Source: Terebella lapidaria (Eukaryota; Annelida; Polychaeta; Terebellida; Terebellidae). Taken from it: a stretch of 64,000 nucleotides of DNA. The notes under the pieces were generated by a model, which saw only the letters and a list, made by a program, of their open reading frames with translations, was not told the DNA's origin and searched no databases. The DNA lies in the NCBI GenBank assembly GCA_949152475.1, contig OX424566.1, positions 13,291,177-13,355,176 on the forward strand, given 5' to 3'. Below are positions 48,813 through 62,185 of this stretch, piece by piece. Each line of letters opens with the position of its first letter. Positions within the stretch are counted from its first letter, which is position 1. Both the position numbers and the translations under genes were made by a program.

Positions 48813-50113
48813 CAGTGGTGTAGACACCACTCCGGCCATGGCGGGACCAATAATTCGGATATTTTTTATTTATATTTCATTGATTCATGAAAAATACACT
48901 AGTATTCAATATTGACAATATTGAAGGGCATTACTTACTTCTTCTGGGTATAGCCTAAGTGTGGCAATGTGGATTTTGAAGAGGAGGGGAGCAAGAGGTG
49001 GGCACTCCTTTGATTTCAGGAAAAAGCCTTGACCCTGATGCATCTAATTGGTGGAATTTTGTATGTGCGTGTGTTTTGTGAACTTTTGTTCCTGTTTTCC
49101 CCTGAAATGTATCCTTTTGTCACGTGCACATTTGCATACGGAATATATTATATAGACGATGTATAATTTATTTCCTATGTAGCATTGTGCATGTGACAAA
49201 ATCATCTATTTGTAAGACATATATTTATAGGAATATTTTGATTCTGCCCCTCTTCTATGTTGCACAAGCTGTATTTTGCCGGATCTTTATTAGCACCCTC
49301 GTGGAATTGCTCCACATTTCTTCACATATCCAGTTGTGAGAGCCTCAAAATTCGATGCCGAGCATCGAGAGGTCTTTGGCTTCAGGGGCCCTAGGCGGGC
49401 CCTAGACCCCACGCCTGTTTATTTTATCAATCTACAGAAAAAAATAAATACTTTTGTCAATTGAATTACAAAATATGAAACCAAGTTGGGAAATAAAACA
49501 AGCTGGGTATGTGCATACGAGTATGGCAATAGAAAATCATCACACTTGTTGATGTTTTGGGTATCTGTCAGTGAATATTGTTTGAAGAGATATTTTTCAC
49601 TTCAATGAATACGAATATATTGTTGATTTGAAAGTATGATTTTAATTTGATTTTAAAAAGTGTTTGCTTGATAGCAACACAATTTCGAGTTCTGAGAGCC
49701 TCAAATTTCACCACAGAACACCTATAGGTCTTTGGTTTCTGGGCCCCAGACCCCACGCCTGTTGCACTTGTCAGTCTATCAACTGTTCCCTCCTTTCAGA
49801 AATTCTGTATCCGCCTTTGTGTAGTACTAGGTTGCATATCCAATGCAACCAAATAATTAAAAAAAGTCGATTTTTTTTACTAATTGCATGCTGTGTGATT
49901 ACAAGTATTATGTGTCAATAAAAGATTTTGTGCCCTCTAGTTTTTGACCATTTATTTTCTCTCCTCCATATACACCAGAGAGCACCTTACAGATAGTAGA
50001 TTCCATTTTTTTCTCGGAGAGCTTAGGCCCCCCCCCCCCCCCCCCAACCGCCAGACGGATATGTGCGGTGTCACTAGGGCCAGACCAATAACTATATGGT
50101 GTCTACTCCTCTG
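48813..50113. mobile_element. hAT-like non-autonomous element, 8-bp duplication
   Basis: ACCGCTAT lies at 48,805-48,812 and again at 50,114-50,121. The ends are CAGTGGTGTAGACACCA (left) and, read inward from the right, CAGAGGAGTAGACACCA: 15 of 17 match. Eight-base duplications and CAG...GTAG-type ends are typical of hAT elements (family knowledge). The 1.3 kb interior holds an imperfect duplication ('gagagcctcaaa', 'ggtctttgg', 'gaccccacgcctgtt') at about 49,338-49,420 and 49,694-49,765, and an 18-C run at 50,028-50,045. No transposase frame is visible. It inserted into an S-array unit. Confidence 0.88.
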
Positions 50114-50952
50114 ACCGCTATTGCTAATGGTACGTGCAGAGATCCTTACTAACTGATCTTTGTTAACTGATCAGGCAAAATGTGGCATATGCTGTAAGTG
50201 AGTACAGTGACCTCGACAATGTGCTAAACAATGTGCTCGACAATGTGCTAAACCTCGACAATGTGGATAAACCAGGCACTAGCAAGTTAGCCAATGCTGT
50301 CACAAATGTCTCTCGGTGAAGCATAATAAGGATGGTTCATCTCTCGTCTCACCAGTGTCAACACCGCCTATAGTATTTTGATATTATGGTTATTAACCAC
50401 AACGACAGGTATTGCATAGTGCGTACACAGTCATATGCGATACCCTCGTTAATTTCTCAGTAAATCCTACAAGAGCCTATCGTAATTGTATTATAACATT
50501 TCACAGTAATCTTACAATCATAACATCAAACAGTTCTGTTTGATAAACGGTTTTCACGTTCTCAAGTATAATTCTCAAGTTGCCATTACATCTTAATTTT
50601 GATACACATTATGGACAACTCCACAAATACAGGGTTGGCATTTAATATGGGATATATCGGTTGGTTGGGTAAACTGATGGAAGTATTGTGTCATAGATTC
50701 AAATTGATAAGCACCATGAAGATGTTACGTGAAGATGTTAGGTGCTCAGCCAAGCATGTCACCTGCCGATCAGGCGATTATCTTGCCAACTGACACAACG
50801 GGAGTGCACATGGGATGACGAAATAACTGACCACTGCGATATGGGGTGATTTTCGTTCTGCTTTAAATTATATGGGCTGGTCAAATTTGTGTGCATATCC
50901 CAGGATCTCTTTGACTTGGAGCTACGAAATTTTAAACACAGATTCCTGAAGT

Positions 50953-51940
50953 GATGGTGCGCCAATTAAGTGCGGCAGTTTGTTCCGGAGTGGTTGCTCT
51001 ACGACGCAATGGGCTAAAACAGACTGAGATAGCGAGGCAAAACAACATCACACAGATGGAGATCAGCAAGATCCTGAAGAGGAACGCCGAGACAGGTATC
51101 CTACTCCTAGATCTCGCCCAGGACATCCTATAAAGACAACAAGAAGACAGGACCGTTTGTTGATTCGCCTGTGTACTAGGGGCCGTACCATGCCAGCCAG
51201 GGCCTTGAGAGTACAATGGCAGAACGCCATAGGTGTATGCGTATCCAGAACACTAGTGAACAGCCGATTGGTTTGAGCTGGGTATCGTGCCAGGTGACCA
51301 CTAAGGAAACCCCTGCTGAGTCAAAGACATCACGAGCGACGTCTGCAGTGGGCCAGGGATCACCGCCATTCGGACTACATCACTGGAATCATGTCATATT
51401 TAGTGACGAGGCGAGTTGAAGAAATTTACCATGAAGCCTGCATACTACCCAGGGTGCAGGCTGGAGGCGGTGGGATAACCATAATTATGGGGAGCTTTCC
51501 ACGCAGGTGGAAAAAGTGACCTTGTGATCTTGGTTGGTAATCTGGATTAACACCAGTACATACGCATCCAAGACCAAACAATGTTGCCACAATGTTGGAC
51601 AATTTTCCTTACCGGACTGACAATGCTCCTGCACACAGGGCTCGTACAGTGGTCACTGTCCTTCAGGATCAAGGGGTTGCGCACTTGCCATGGCCATCGT
51701 GTTCACCAGATATGAACCCCATGGAGAATCTATGGGATGAAGTAGCCCGTCAAACCTGGTTTGACAACCAACGAGTGATGAGGAATAGCGATAGGCTGTG
51801 AAGGACGCATGCGCCAATATACCCCTGAACACCTTGAGGGCCCTGTCTGAGGGTATGCCCCGCCGTGCAATGGCGCTACAAGCAACCAGGGGAGCGATAC
51901 TGAACATTGTTGGTGCTAGATGGCATAATGACGCTTAATA
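50953..51940 (+). pseudogene. Dead Tc1-like transposase (DD34E)
   Basis: Fragments in order: an N-terminal helix-turn-helix (ALRRNGLKQTEIARQNNITQ, then KILKRNAETG; frame 50,951-51,133), a first-aspartate motif HVIFSDEAS (ending 51,419), then a C-terminal block 51,592-51,801 with TDNAPAHRAR, HLPWPSCSPDMNPMENLWDE. From the D of DNAPAH to the E of MENLWD there are 34 residues, which is the DD34E spacing of Tc1 elements. Length is about right for a 330-340 residue transposase, but several stops and frame changes separate the pieces, so it is inactive. I could not find convincing terminal inverted repeats or TA duplications, so the element's outer limits are unknown. Confidence 0.9.
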
Positions 51941-54118
51941 TTGTAAAGTTTCATGTATCTGCTGTTGCGATATCGAATTTGAAAATATAAATCATAAATC
52001 TATTGTTTGCACAATTTGGCGTTGGGTTGTTTGTTCTGGATCACAGTGTTTACCAGATTGAAAATACAAGATAAAGAATGCACTAAGTATGAGGTTAGAT
52101 GCTTCTGAACGCAAGGCAAGACAAATTTCTTACAAATAAAAACTAAGAAAAAATGATGAAAATAAAAAAAAATATATATATATATTCCATACTAAATGTC
52201 AACCCTGTAAATGCAATGTTCTTTCAATGAGCGCTTAATTTTTTTCTACCACATAAAATGCACAGTAGTAAAAACCTTCGATCATTTTATGTCTCCATTT
52301 TCCATTGATTTGTGCATAAACTTGAGGCTCAGACAACAGTGCTCGGCTCTCAACTCGGGTTTAACGTTCACTGGATTGGACATGAATAGCGAACAGGACT
52401 GAGAATGTACGGGTACCTATACACAACTGCAGACGACCTTGTGTGGTGAAAACCATCACGGGTGAAATGATGTTCTTGTCACGAAAAGCTTATCAATGCT
52501 TGATGAAGTTGGTGTTGGGGGTCAAGGTTTCCGAACTTATATGTCTGCACGTGAGGTTACCTTGGTATTATGTCGACAGTAACAGTCGCTCAGAATCGTG
52601 AATCTTCCGCAAAACGCAGCTCACATCCCGGAAATAGAGTCCTTGAGAAAAGTGTAGTTAGTGCTAGCTCCCGACTGCTATATCGATATTAGTGAAACAG
52701 AATTGAAATGCAACAAAAACTGTGCACAAAAACTGTGTAATATTAACATTTACATAGGATTAAGAGTTGACGACCAGACAGACCGCAGCTCACAATCTTA
52801 CCCACATTCTATTCGTTGAACAACCAGACCATTGTCTCCAGATGGAAAACTTGGTTTGTTCTAATCGACCAATCGCTGTGCGTCACTTCGATAGAGGCGT
52901 AATTCAATCTTTAAAGCACTGACGAATTATAAGTGTACAGAATTTCCATCTCTCCGAGAAACTTTGTCAAGGTAGCCATTTCCCTGAGTTCCTCGTTTGG
53001 ACTTTGATGGCTGAGTAATGTCAGTCTATCAGTAAAATCAATGGGCTTTTAGGTTTTGTTAGGTTCGTATATCATATCATGACGGCTCAAACTGCTCTCA
53101 CGAAAGACATAGTAACAGAGGCAGTGAAGCCAAGATATCAATACTAAGCTTGTCAAATTGGCTCCAGTATTTCGGCGGTGACAAAAGTATTTTTTGGAGA
53201 AGTATATTTCGATCATAAGTATAGAGGGACATGGGTTCTTTCAAGGAATTCAAATATTTATAAACATGAATAACACACGATTGTTTTCATTGTCAAAATA
53301 TTACATGTCTGTAGTGATTACTAGACTAGATGATACTATGCAACTTTTGCCTGTTTACCCAGGTAATAGACCAACTTATTTGACCCGATGGATGTTATAA
53401 TGTTAGTTCACTGGCACTGTCACATCCCGAGGCTCAAATAATTTAATTTTATGAATAATGTTAGTAAAACACTATTGAACACAAGAATAATGAATTTAAA
53501 TATCGTTCACACAGCACGAATATGAATATGGGGACAACAGGTATAGTGTTTTAGGTTGTGTAGCACAGTTGCTGAAATTCATGATGACTTTGTGTGGGGT
53601 TTCCGCATTGTGAATGTTGTTACGTGTCGTGAACAGGATCAGGCAAACGTTTTATCTCACGACCGGGAGATAGTACCAAAGACCATTTCATTTCTGACAA
53701 AATAGACAACTATATCATTTGATCACGTGACGGGTTTCAAGCAACCGCGATCCTTAAAGTTTACCCAGTATATAGTAATATAAGTTATCATGGGCTTCAG
53801 AACCCATAAGGCGTGATATCTGAAGTCACCATGTATAGACCTCGTGGGATATGCTGAGTGAAGACAGATATCGTGCCGTATTGAGGTGTGAAGTCCATGG
53901 TAACGATTTTACCATTGCATTATAATGGAGCTCTCCAAAACGTCACATTCTGTATTACCCGCCTGAAGCCCAGTGATAAAACAGTGATAGAACTTACCAG
54001 TTCTGATAACACATAGTACTCCAGTGGATATAAAATATATTATCCCATAGACTTCACAGAGCGACTGACATAAATCACTTGGACAAGTGAGATTCAGACA
54101 GAAAGAAATACATACCAC

Positions 54119-54212
54119 CTTGGCATCAGACAACCTGATGTAAGTATATTGTGCAGGATCTGATGGCCTGACTGCCAGAAACCAGACATTGTCCTTGATG
54201 GGAAACACAAAA
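54119..54212 (-). CDS. Weak exon-like segment, minus strand
   Basis: On the minus strand the frame reads DNVWFLAVRPSDPAQYTY then IRLSDAK and meets GTGGTATG, a possible donor. The related copy at about 57,450-57,530 has a shorter, altered version of the same stretch. Splice support is weak and the product is unrecognised; it may simply be part of the R repeat. Confidence 0.15.
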
Positions 54213-54984
54213 CTAGTGGTTAGTTAAGTGGCTGTGGTCGTAGATGTCTGTCAGTAAAACATCATTAAGGAGGCTTCATCACTTATGACTGTGTCTCCAG
54301 AGCCAATGTTGTCTAATGCAATGTGAGAGGGTGAAATGAAACAGAATTAGTAACGATTTGCACGATCACACCATCCAGACTACTTCGTGCAGTAACCCCC
54401 AGAACTGCATATCATATATTTTGTATTTGACTTACGTGATGGTATATTGATGTAAGTATTAAAGCTGCTGCCTTCGATTGTATGCAATAATTTTTTCAAA
54501 ACCAAATTTTGGTTAAACTTATCTAATGCAATATGACAGAATGTGCGCTCAATGATTTTGACGATTACAGTCCATCCGATTTGTATTTTCATCCGTTTTA
54601 GTGCCCATTTTGTACCGGTTTTTGCAAATAAACAAACGAAGTGTATCCATCAAATCCGAATGTAAACAAACGCTCAAATCGTCCACATCGAGTAAATTTT
54701 CCAGTTCGTATGTGCATATATAGTGTAATTGTGAGAATATAATCAGTGATATACCATGATGTGCGTGTAATTGTCAGTCTATCTCGCACTTCTATGCCTT
54801 GTTTACGTCTGCGTATGATGGATACAGGTCCTGTATTTACGCGAAAACCACCTGTTCAAATGAGCACAATTTCCCCGAGGACTGGTTATTTTCATTACAT
54901 TTGATGTGAGTATGTTTCATTCAGTTAGTTTAGCATGTTAAGTATGGGATATAGTTTTCAAAAAATATTGACTGGTTTCGAAGG

Positions 54985-55180
54985 CAGCTGCTTTAACCTA
55001 TTACCAACAATACAACAAGATTTTGATTATACTAATAGCAAACCAAAAATACATTTTGCAATAAAAACAAAGCCCAATAAATTAGTTTCTCCAAACACGC
55101 TAGCGTCATCAGGGGCAGACAGTGTGTGAAACCTAGTTGTTTTGCTGTACACCTGATGGAATTAGTATACGACTGTCCAA
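54985..55180 (+). repeat. Dispersed 366-bp repeat, partial copy in R1
   Basis: Matches the head of the repeat at 1,042: 'ctattaccaacaatacaac', 'attttgcaataaaaacaaag', 'gcgtcatcaggggcagac', 'acctgatggaattagtat'. Clearly diverged. Confidence 0.7.
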
Positions 55181-57589
55181 CAACGAATTGAAACATTTTA
55201 AAATTCCAAATGAAAATCCATGAGAAATGGTATGTACTTGATGGTCGAGTAAAAGTGCAATTATAATGGAAAGCATTTTTGATATCCTACACTGAGAGAG
55301 CGTGGGTCATATTATAATCCTTATTTTTAATGTGTTCTATGTAATATTGGCATGAAGATTTATACACAATCTCTACGATCGGGAAAACATGAGCATCATT
55401 GGGCTTTTCCTATCCTGCATGTAATACTTCATGCATTCGTGCATGTTACTCTTTTAATACTAACCAAATTTTTGGATCGTCCTAATACTGAAAATCGCAT
55501 ATCTGTCAATCCACAATGTAGCTGTAGTGGCACTGTTGGGGTCTGTTGGAAGGTCTGTTGTTTCAAAGTGTGATCAACACCACAGCTTGCAACTTCCACG
55601 GAACCCGCGGAGACCCGAAGTGTCGCAAACACCAGGGAGGCTTTTTTTCTCCCAGACGTTGTTTCATTGGTCACGGTCTGAGCCACTTTCCGACATATCA
55701 CCCAGCACATATGATTGTCAGAATTGTACGGGAATGCAGAACTATGTCCATTGACATGTTCATAAACTTGACTGGGGTACAGACAAGATGGCACAGCTCT
55801 GAATTGGGGTTTACGTTCATTGGTTAGGACTTGTGTAGATAAAAAACGGAAACATTGTTCAGGAATCTGTAAGGAACTGCAGGCGACCGTGTGGTGAAAA
55901 CCATCACAGGTTCCTGTCACGAAAGCCTAACCAATTCTTGATGATGTTGGTGTTGAGGTCAAGGTTTCCGAACCTGAATGTCTGCACGTAAGGTTATCTT
56001 GGTATTACTGTATGTCGTCAGTAATAATCACCCCGAATCGTGAATCTTCACCATGAAGAGCACGTCACATCCCGGAAAAAGAGTCCTAGAGAGAAAGGTA
56101 GCTAGTACGTGTTCCTGACGGCTATATCGATGTATGTGAAACAGACTGAAAATTGAAAAATGCAACTCCACCAAAACTGTGTTATATTGACATTCACAGA
56201 GGGTTACGATATAAGAGCTGACAACCGGACAGACCACAGCTATCAATCATTTCCACAGACGATCCGTTGAACAACCTGGTTAAGACCATCATGTATCCAG
56301 AAGGAAAGCTTGGTTCATACTGTGTGACCAATTGCTGTGCCTCACTTTGTGGAAAAGACAATTCAATCTCTAGTGCACTGAAGATTTATAAGTGTACACA
56401 TTCCTATTTCTCAGAGGTACTTTGTGAAGGTAAATATTACTGTGAACTCATCATTTGTTGTCGGTCATGCGTTGAATCAATGGGCTTTCAATTTTCATTA
56501 GGTTCGAATATCCTATCATGAAGGCCCAAATGGTTCTCACGCAAGAACCATTAGCACACACAATGCTGAAAGAAATTGCAAAGATTCCCAAATATTCTCT
56601 GATCCATTGTTTCGGAGATAGCCTTTTGAAGGAACTCTGATTCATGGTATTTGTTATCAACTATTGCTATTCATAGTCTATCAAATAACCCTTTGCATTC
56701 AGAACAGAGTGATTTCTAGGTTGTGTATATGAGCAAACATAAGTAAATCGAGACGAAACAAGTATTTGAGTGTTTGAGCATGATTAACATACCATACCCT
56801 TGTTGATAGTAATTACTACTCTGATAGTATCAATATAGCCAGCAAATACAACAGATAATACATAATAATTGTTTTGTCAGCATGAAAATTTTACCAACAA
56901 GTGGCACATGACTGTTAAGAAGCAGACAGGGACTGTGGACGATAGAAGGATGGTATACAAACCATTCAACATTTGCATCCATATTATGACTTAATGATGA
57001 TATAGATTGAATGTAATACTATGTTTCATTCCCCACTTTCAGCGACTTGAAATGATAATATACTACATTTTTGAAAAAGGAAATGAATGAGAACATAAAA
57101 ACATAAACATCGGTTGGCAACGTTATTGCATTCCAACTTCATTTATCGTTGATATACATCTTATACTAGTAGAGAGCCCAGGTTCAGTCAAAGACTTCCA
57201 GGGAGAAATCCGACGTACGTTCTTGGAAATTCTGTGAATTATCAGCTAGGAGTCGAATTTGTCATCTCGCAATAGTAATTTCCCAAGGCATGTGGCATTA
57301 ATTATTTGTGATAGTAAAACCGTGATTATATTGCAATTATGTGTGCTGATAAAAAGTCTAATAAATTGACTTCGGATATCCTATCAGGCACGAGTTGTGC
57401 AGTCTATTATTCGTGCAAGCTATAAGAGTTGCGAAATGGCAAACATCCAGACAAGAGATTCAGACAGGAAGAAATAAGACCTCCCTGGCATCTGTCTACC
57501 TGTTTTAAGCCAGACATTGTCTCTGATGAGAAACCTTCTATAACCTTCTATAAGGACATTTGGAATAGAAACATTATCGCCATCGGGGG

Positions 57590-57995
57590 CGAACAGTATG
57601 TGAAATTAAGCTCTTTCTATTGTACACTTGATGGAATTAATGTACAGCTTGCCATCAACATATTGAAACAATTAAGAATTCCGAATCGAGTCCATGAATT
57701 AGGCGTATGGTTCATAAGCACCCGATCAAAAGCCGACAGCCTACTGAGTAATAGTATCCTTGCAGACGTCCACTAGCAGTAACACTGGCTTAGTGGCAAA
57801 ATGTTAGTATTAACGTATTACCATCAATACAAGTGACAATGCATATATAGCAAACCAATAATACAACATTTTGGAACAGAAATAAAATCCGACCAATCAT
57901 TTTATCCGAAGACACACTGGCGCCATCAAGGACAGACAATTTGTAAAATGTAGTTGTTTCCACGGTCTATGCACACCACATGAAATTAGTATACA
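57590..57995 (+). repeat. Dispersed 366-bp repeat, tail-head junction in R2
   Basis: The tail part (57,618-57,790; compare 1,215-1,400) is followed directly by the next head (about 57,805-57,940; compare 1,408-1,550), confirming that this repeat can be tandem. The frame 57,429-57,776 runs through the tail part and is considered incidental. Confidence 0.65.
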
Positions 57996-58479
57996 AATAT
58001 CCAACAGCATATTAAAAAAAAATATATCAAACTCCACGAGTTAGGTGTATGAATTTTATGGTCAAGTATAGATGAAATTGTGATGTAATGCATTTTTGAT
58101 TTTTTTGTAAAATGTCGAAATTTCACTGTGTCAGCAACAGAGACAAAGAGATTGGTTTCAACTTGGTAGTTGGTCTATTTCTTCGAGGTGTGACCAATTT
58201 CAAAGCTGCACAGCTCAAAACTTCTAAGTAATCTCATGAAGACACCACGGCATCACTAACAGCGGGGAGGCTTTTTGCTCCCAGAAGTTGTTTGATTGGT
58301 CTGAGCCACTTCCCGACACATCACATAGCACATATGATTGTTGGAAATACAAGTGAAGCCAGTTTTCCATCTTTTCAGCACATCTTCGTTCAGGAGATGT
58401 GCTCCGATAATAGAAACAATACTGCAAATTTTTTGATATTGATCGACAATATCAACCCGATATTGATCGACAAGGTCAA

Positions 58480-59030
58480 GTCCACAGAAAAGGTCAAAAT
58501 CGATAAGTTGCAATAACTCTGCCTATACCCGTGATTATTTTTTCCTAATATTTTTCCATTGTCCATTCCCATCATTTGCTATATGACCGATGACCGTACG
58601 ATCAAAATTTCCCCTCATCGCCCAAGGTCAAAAATGTAAAGGACATCAGCTGAATTCACCAATTTCTAATATTTCAAGTAGTAGTAATTCCAGAAACACT
58701 GACGATGTCCAATAGAATATTGAACATGAAGTATACAGTAAAAATCTGCGAGAACTTCCGAAATTTGGGAGGTCCGTGTCTAGAATTCAGGTCGTGGTCG
58801 AGAATATGGTCAAAACAGAAACATCGCAAGAACTCTACATTTATTAGATATTATTTCTCCCATTATTCCTTACATTTTTCTATGACCAATTCCCGACCAT
58901 TCGATACAAGACCAATGGTCGCACGACCACAATCTCTGTTTATTGTCTGGGTCGAAAATGTAAAGATCATTAGCTTTTAGTAACTAAATATGAAGGGGTG
59001 AGGGTATGCTATCTCTGATTGTCTTGTTGG
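58480..59030 (+). mobile_element. GAGGG-hairpin element, decayed copy
   Basis: Two half-units related to 16,329-17,060 are recognisable: 'ccattcccatcatttgct'/'gaccaattcccgaccatt', 'tcatcgcccaaggtc' and the end 'tatgctatctctgattgtct'. The 5' hairpin is missing. Confidence 0.65.
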
Positions 59031-60276
59031 CTTGGAGGACTGAGAATATTTAGCGAATTGTACGCAACTGCAGACGAACTTGTGTGGCGAAAACCAGCAC
59101 GGGTAAGATTATGTTCCTGTAACGAAAACCTTATCAATTCTTAATAATGTGGGTATTGGCATCAAGGCTTCCGAATATATATGTCTGTACTTGAGCTTAT
59201 CTTGGTGTCATGTTATCAGAAACGGTCTCTCAGCATCATGAATCTTCACCGCAAGACGCATCTCACAAAGTCCCTAGATAATAGTGCCTCAGTATTCGGT
59301 ATTACCGGATGTCGTTTGGCGGTGATAGTTAGTACGTCCCTGTTCCTTGGTGCTACATCGAATTCTCAATAAACATACTTCCTGTTACTCATGTAATACA
59401 CAACGATATATAAAAAGATGATAATGCAAGTCCCAAAAAATGTATTAACATTTGAATAGGGTTAAAAGTTGACATCCAGATAGATCACATCTCAAAATTA
59501 CTCCCGTATCAATTCGTTGAACGAGCAGACCCGAATATCTCCAGAGAAAAAGCTTCGCTCATACTGTGTGCCTGATTGCTGTGCGTCACTTTGTTGGAAA
59601 CGCAATTCAATCTTCAAAGCACTGAAGAATTATAGTGGTGCAAAATCTCCATTTCTCAGAGATACTTTTTTAACTATTTCTGCGAGCTTGTCGTTCGTTT
59701 ACATTCATGAAGTAGAATCAATAGGCTTTCAGGTTTTATTAGGTTCATATATCATACCACAACCGTCCCAAATTGTTCTCACAGCCAGAAATAGTGACCG
59801 AGCTGGGATATCAACACTAAGCTTGTCAGTGGGCTTGAGTACTTCGACGGTGATAATACACCACAGTTCATAATAATCACACAGCCTACTAAAAGCGTCA
59901 TGCAAACAAAATTGAAATAACATATTCAACCATCAAAATTGAATACAACATGATATAACAGGCATATAAGTTGACCACACATTTTCCCCACATGCACATC
60001 TGTAGATGTGAAAACACAGAAGTGTGTCAAATTAATATTTTCAATACATATATATGGCAAAAGTTCATGTTCCTTGTGAATTATGGTGTTATTACAAAAT
60101 GTAACAAAAGTACTGTTTTTAATTTTCGGACCGGCGCCCTGCATACGCTACTCCATATGCACACGTCAAATTTGAATATCATACTTTCATATCGAGTTCA
60201 CCCATCTTTCTAAATATTTAACGCTAATTTTCCATTCCGTGCGATTTATAACGTTTTGAACGTAAGTAACAAAAGG

Positions 60277-60368
60277 ACGAGACTGTTTCTATCCGCTCTT
60301 GTATCTATTAGGAGACAGACAGACAGATCCAAATGCAATACCCTCTCCCCCATATCGGGGCGAGGGTA
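60277..60368 (-). mobile_element. GAGGG-hairpin element, inverted ends-only copy
   Basis: On the minus strand it begins with the hairpin CCCTCGCCCC ... GGGGGAGAGGG, then GTCTGTCTGTCTGTCT, and ends at 'gtctcgt', joining start and end of the family with most of the middle missing. Confidence 0.7.
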
Positions 60369-61599
60369 ACTATTCCAATAAGTGGCACATGACTGTAAAG
60401 AAGCAGACAGGGAATTCGAATGCATATTAGGGCTTGATGGAGAAATAGATTGAATGTAATACTATGTTTCATTTCCCACTTTCAATGACTCGAAATGATT
60501 AGAGATTACAATTTCAGAAGAGAAAGTGAATGCCATCGTACAGAGATAAACATCTATCGGTAACATTATTGCATTCCAACTTCATTTATAACGGATAGCC
60601 ATCTGACACCAGTCAGAGTGGCCCAGGTTTTTCCACGAAGGAAATCCACGTACATTCGCGGAAATTACTGTCACTCATCAGGTAGGGGGTCGAGTTACGC
60701 TCTCGCAATAGTAATTTATCAAGGCATGTAGCAATTATTTCTAATAGTAAAAACGTTACTGTATTGCAATTATGCATGCAGATAATAAGTCAAAATCACT
60801 GACAAAAAATTCTAATTTGATGTCAACAGGTAATACTAGCTCAACATGAATTCAATTCGATTCTAGCAATATGCGTAATAATGGTTAATAAGAAATAACT
60901 GTACTACATGTATTCGTTGAATGAGTGAAGTAAACAACTTGGATAGAGCATGTCACTCAGACAATCACGCTTCAGATACCGATATGGCGTGCCACCTATC
61001 TGCCGTGTCTCCTGTCTAGACCTGGCTGCGAGCTACTAGGCAAAGTCTTTGCTGGGAAACATGCCACTTACGGTTAGCTACGAGAGGTGGATTGAATGCA
61101 GATCAACTTTTGTGGTCGTGTCTCCAATTTCTTGACATTGTGAGAGCATACACATATATTCAGCGAGTTGCGCATGATCACATCATCCAAGGTACTTTGT
61201 GTTGTAAAACCCGAAGAACATATCATATTTTGTATAATCCTCACTTAAAATGGTATATCTAATTCGACGTATCAGAATATGGTGCTTAACCGTATATAGT
61301 TGGTGAATAACATGATCCATATTTAGTTTTAGGTGTTCAGCTATAATAGTTTGTGTGATACTTCATTGTGTGATACTTCATCGACATATTCTGCGAAGAA
61401 ATGCATTTTCCATAATCTACACGACACGGTAGGTCAAATAACAATGTTCATTTAATAACAGTTTGTTATACTATGTGAATCAGAAACTATATACAATCTG
61501 GGTGATGAAAAAACTCCTGACTGTTACGAATTATCGATTGTTTGAATATCATAGGAGGTTGTGAACAAAACACTAATGACTGTAAACTGGAAGTTATCT

Positions 61600-62185
61600 T
61601 TGTAACTGGTCTGTAAAGTATTGGATCATTAAGAAAGGTCTGTCATTTAATTAATAATATATATATTATGCCACATCCACTTTATCTGTTTTAATCGGTG
61701 GAATTCAACATTCATTTGTTGTTCTTATCAACTTTTTCATGTTGTTTTGTTTTGCTACTTTGTGTATGTTATGTTATTGTGCGGTGTTAGCCCCATGGTG
61801 CCACTGGGGAGGAGCTTGCCCATGCGTGGATTGATTGGTATCGAGTTAAGCGAGCGATGACATTAACCATATACTGTGTCACAAACTCACATTGCAACAC
61901 ACAACTGAGTAACAAATATTGAGCAAGAAAAACACACACCACGATCCTTTGCGAAAAGTGCAACTAAAACATATTTTGGCAAGAATAATGGCAACTCGAA
62001 AAAATTGCGGGTGAGAATCAGTATACACATGGACAAGCTCCACTTCAGTGATGGTGGTATTATGGTGGTGAGGAAGATTCAGGATCATTTGCAAATTGAT
62101 ATGAACTTTGAACCACGGAACCGTTTTGTGTTCACTCAGTAATGTTTTGTGTTCACTGAGCCTCAATTATTGGTTCAATCTTATT
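61600..62185. other. Unassigned spacer
   Basis: AT-rich sequence with no supported gene. A small direct repeat, GTTTTGTGTTCACTCAG then GTTTTGTGTTCACTGAG, lies at 62,123-62,161. Confidence 0.4.

Larger units (their letters stand above)
52230..61600 (+). repeat. Third tandem array (R), three ~3.3 kb units
   Basis: Three collinear, diverged copies start near 52,230, 55,680 and 59,030. Shared anchors: 'actgcagacgacc' and 'aaaccatcacgggt' at about 52,425, 55,880 and 59,070; 'tcaaggtttccgaac' at about 52,520, 55,960 and 59,160; the 'ttgaacaaccwg...tgctgtgcgtcac' block at 52,815, 56,263 and 59,515; and 'ttcaggttttattaggttc' at about 53,048, 56,490 and 59,727. A further marker at 54,235-54,440 returns at 61,100-61,260. 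Open frames that fall in these blocks are not open in all copies and I do not call genes here. Confidence 0.75.

Noticed and set aside
50800-52080. Terminal inverted repeats for the Tc1-like transposon
   Set aside because: No convincing reverse-complement pair was found around the transposase fragments, so element ends are not claimed.
55429-55920. 163-codon minus-strand frame, one of the longer ones in the window
   Set aside because: It lies in an R-array block; the matching block at 58,190-58,510 is not open in the same way.
56267-56521. Cysteine-rich 84-codon frame that could suggest a small secreted peptide
   Set aside because: No signal peptide; the R1 counterpart near 52,815 is not open and the R3 counterpart diverges after a short stretch.
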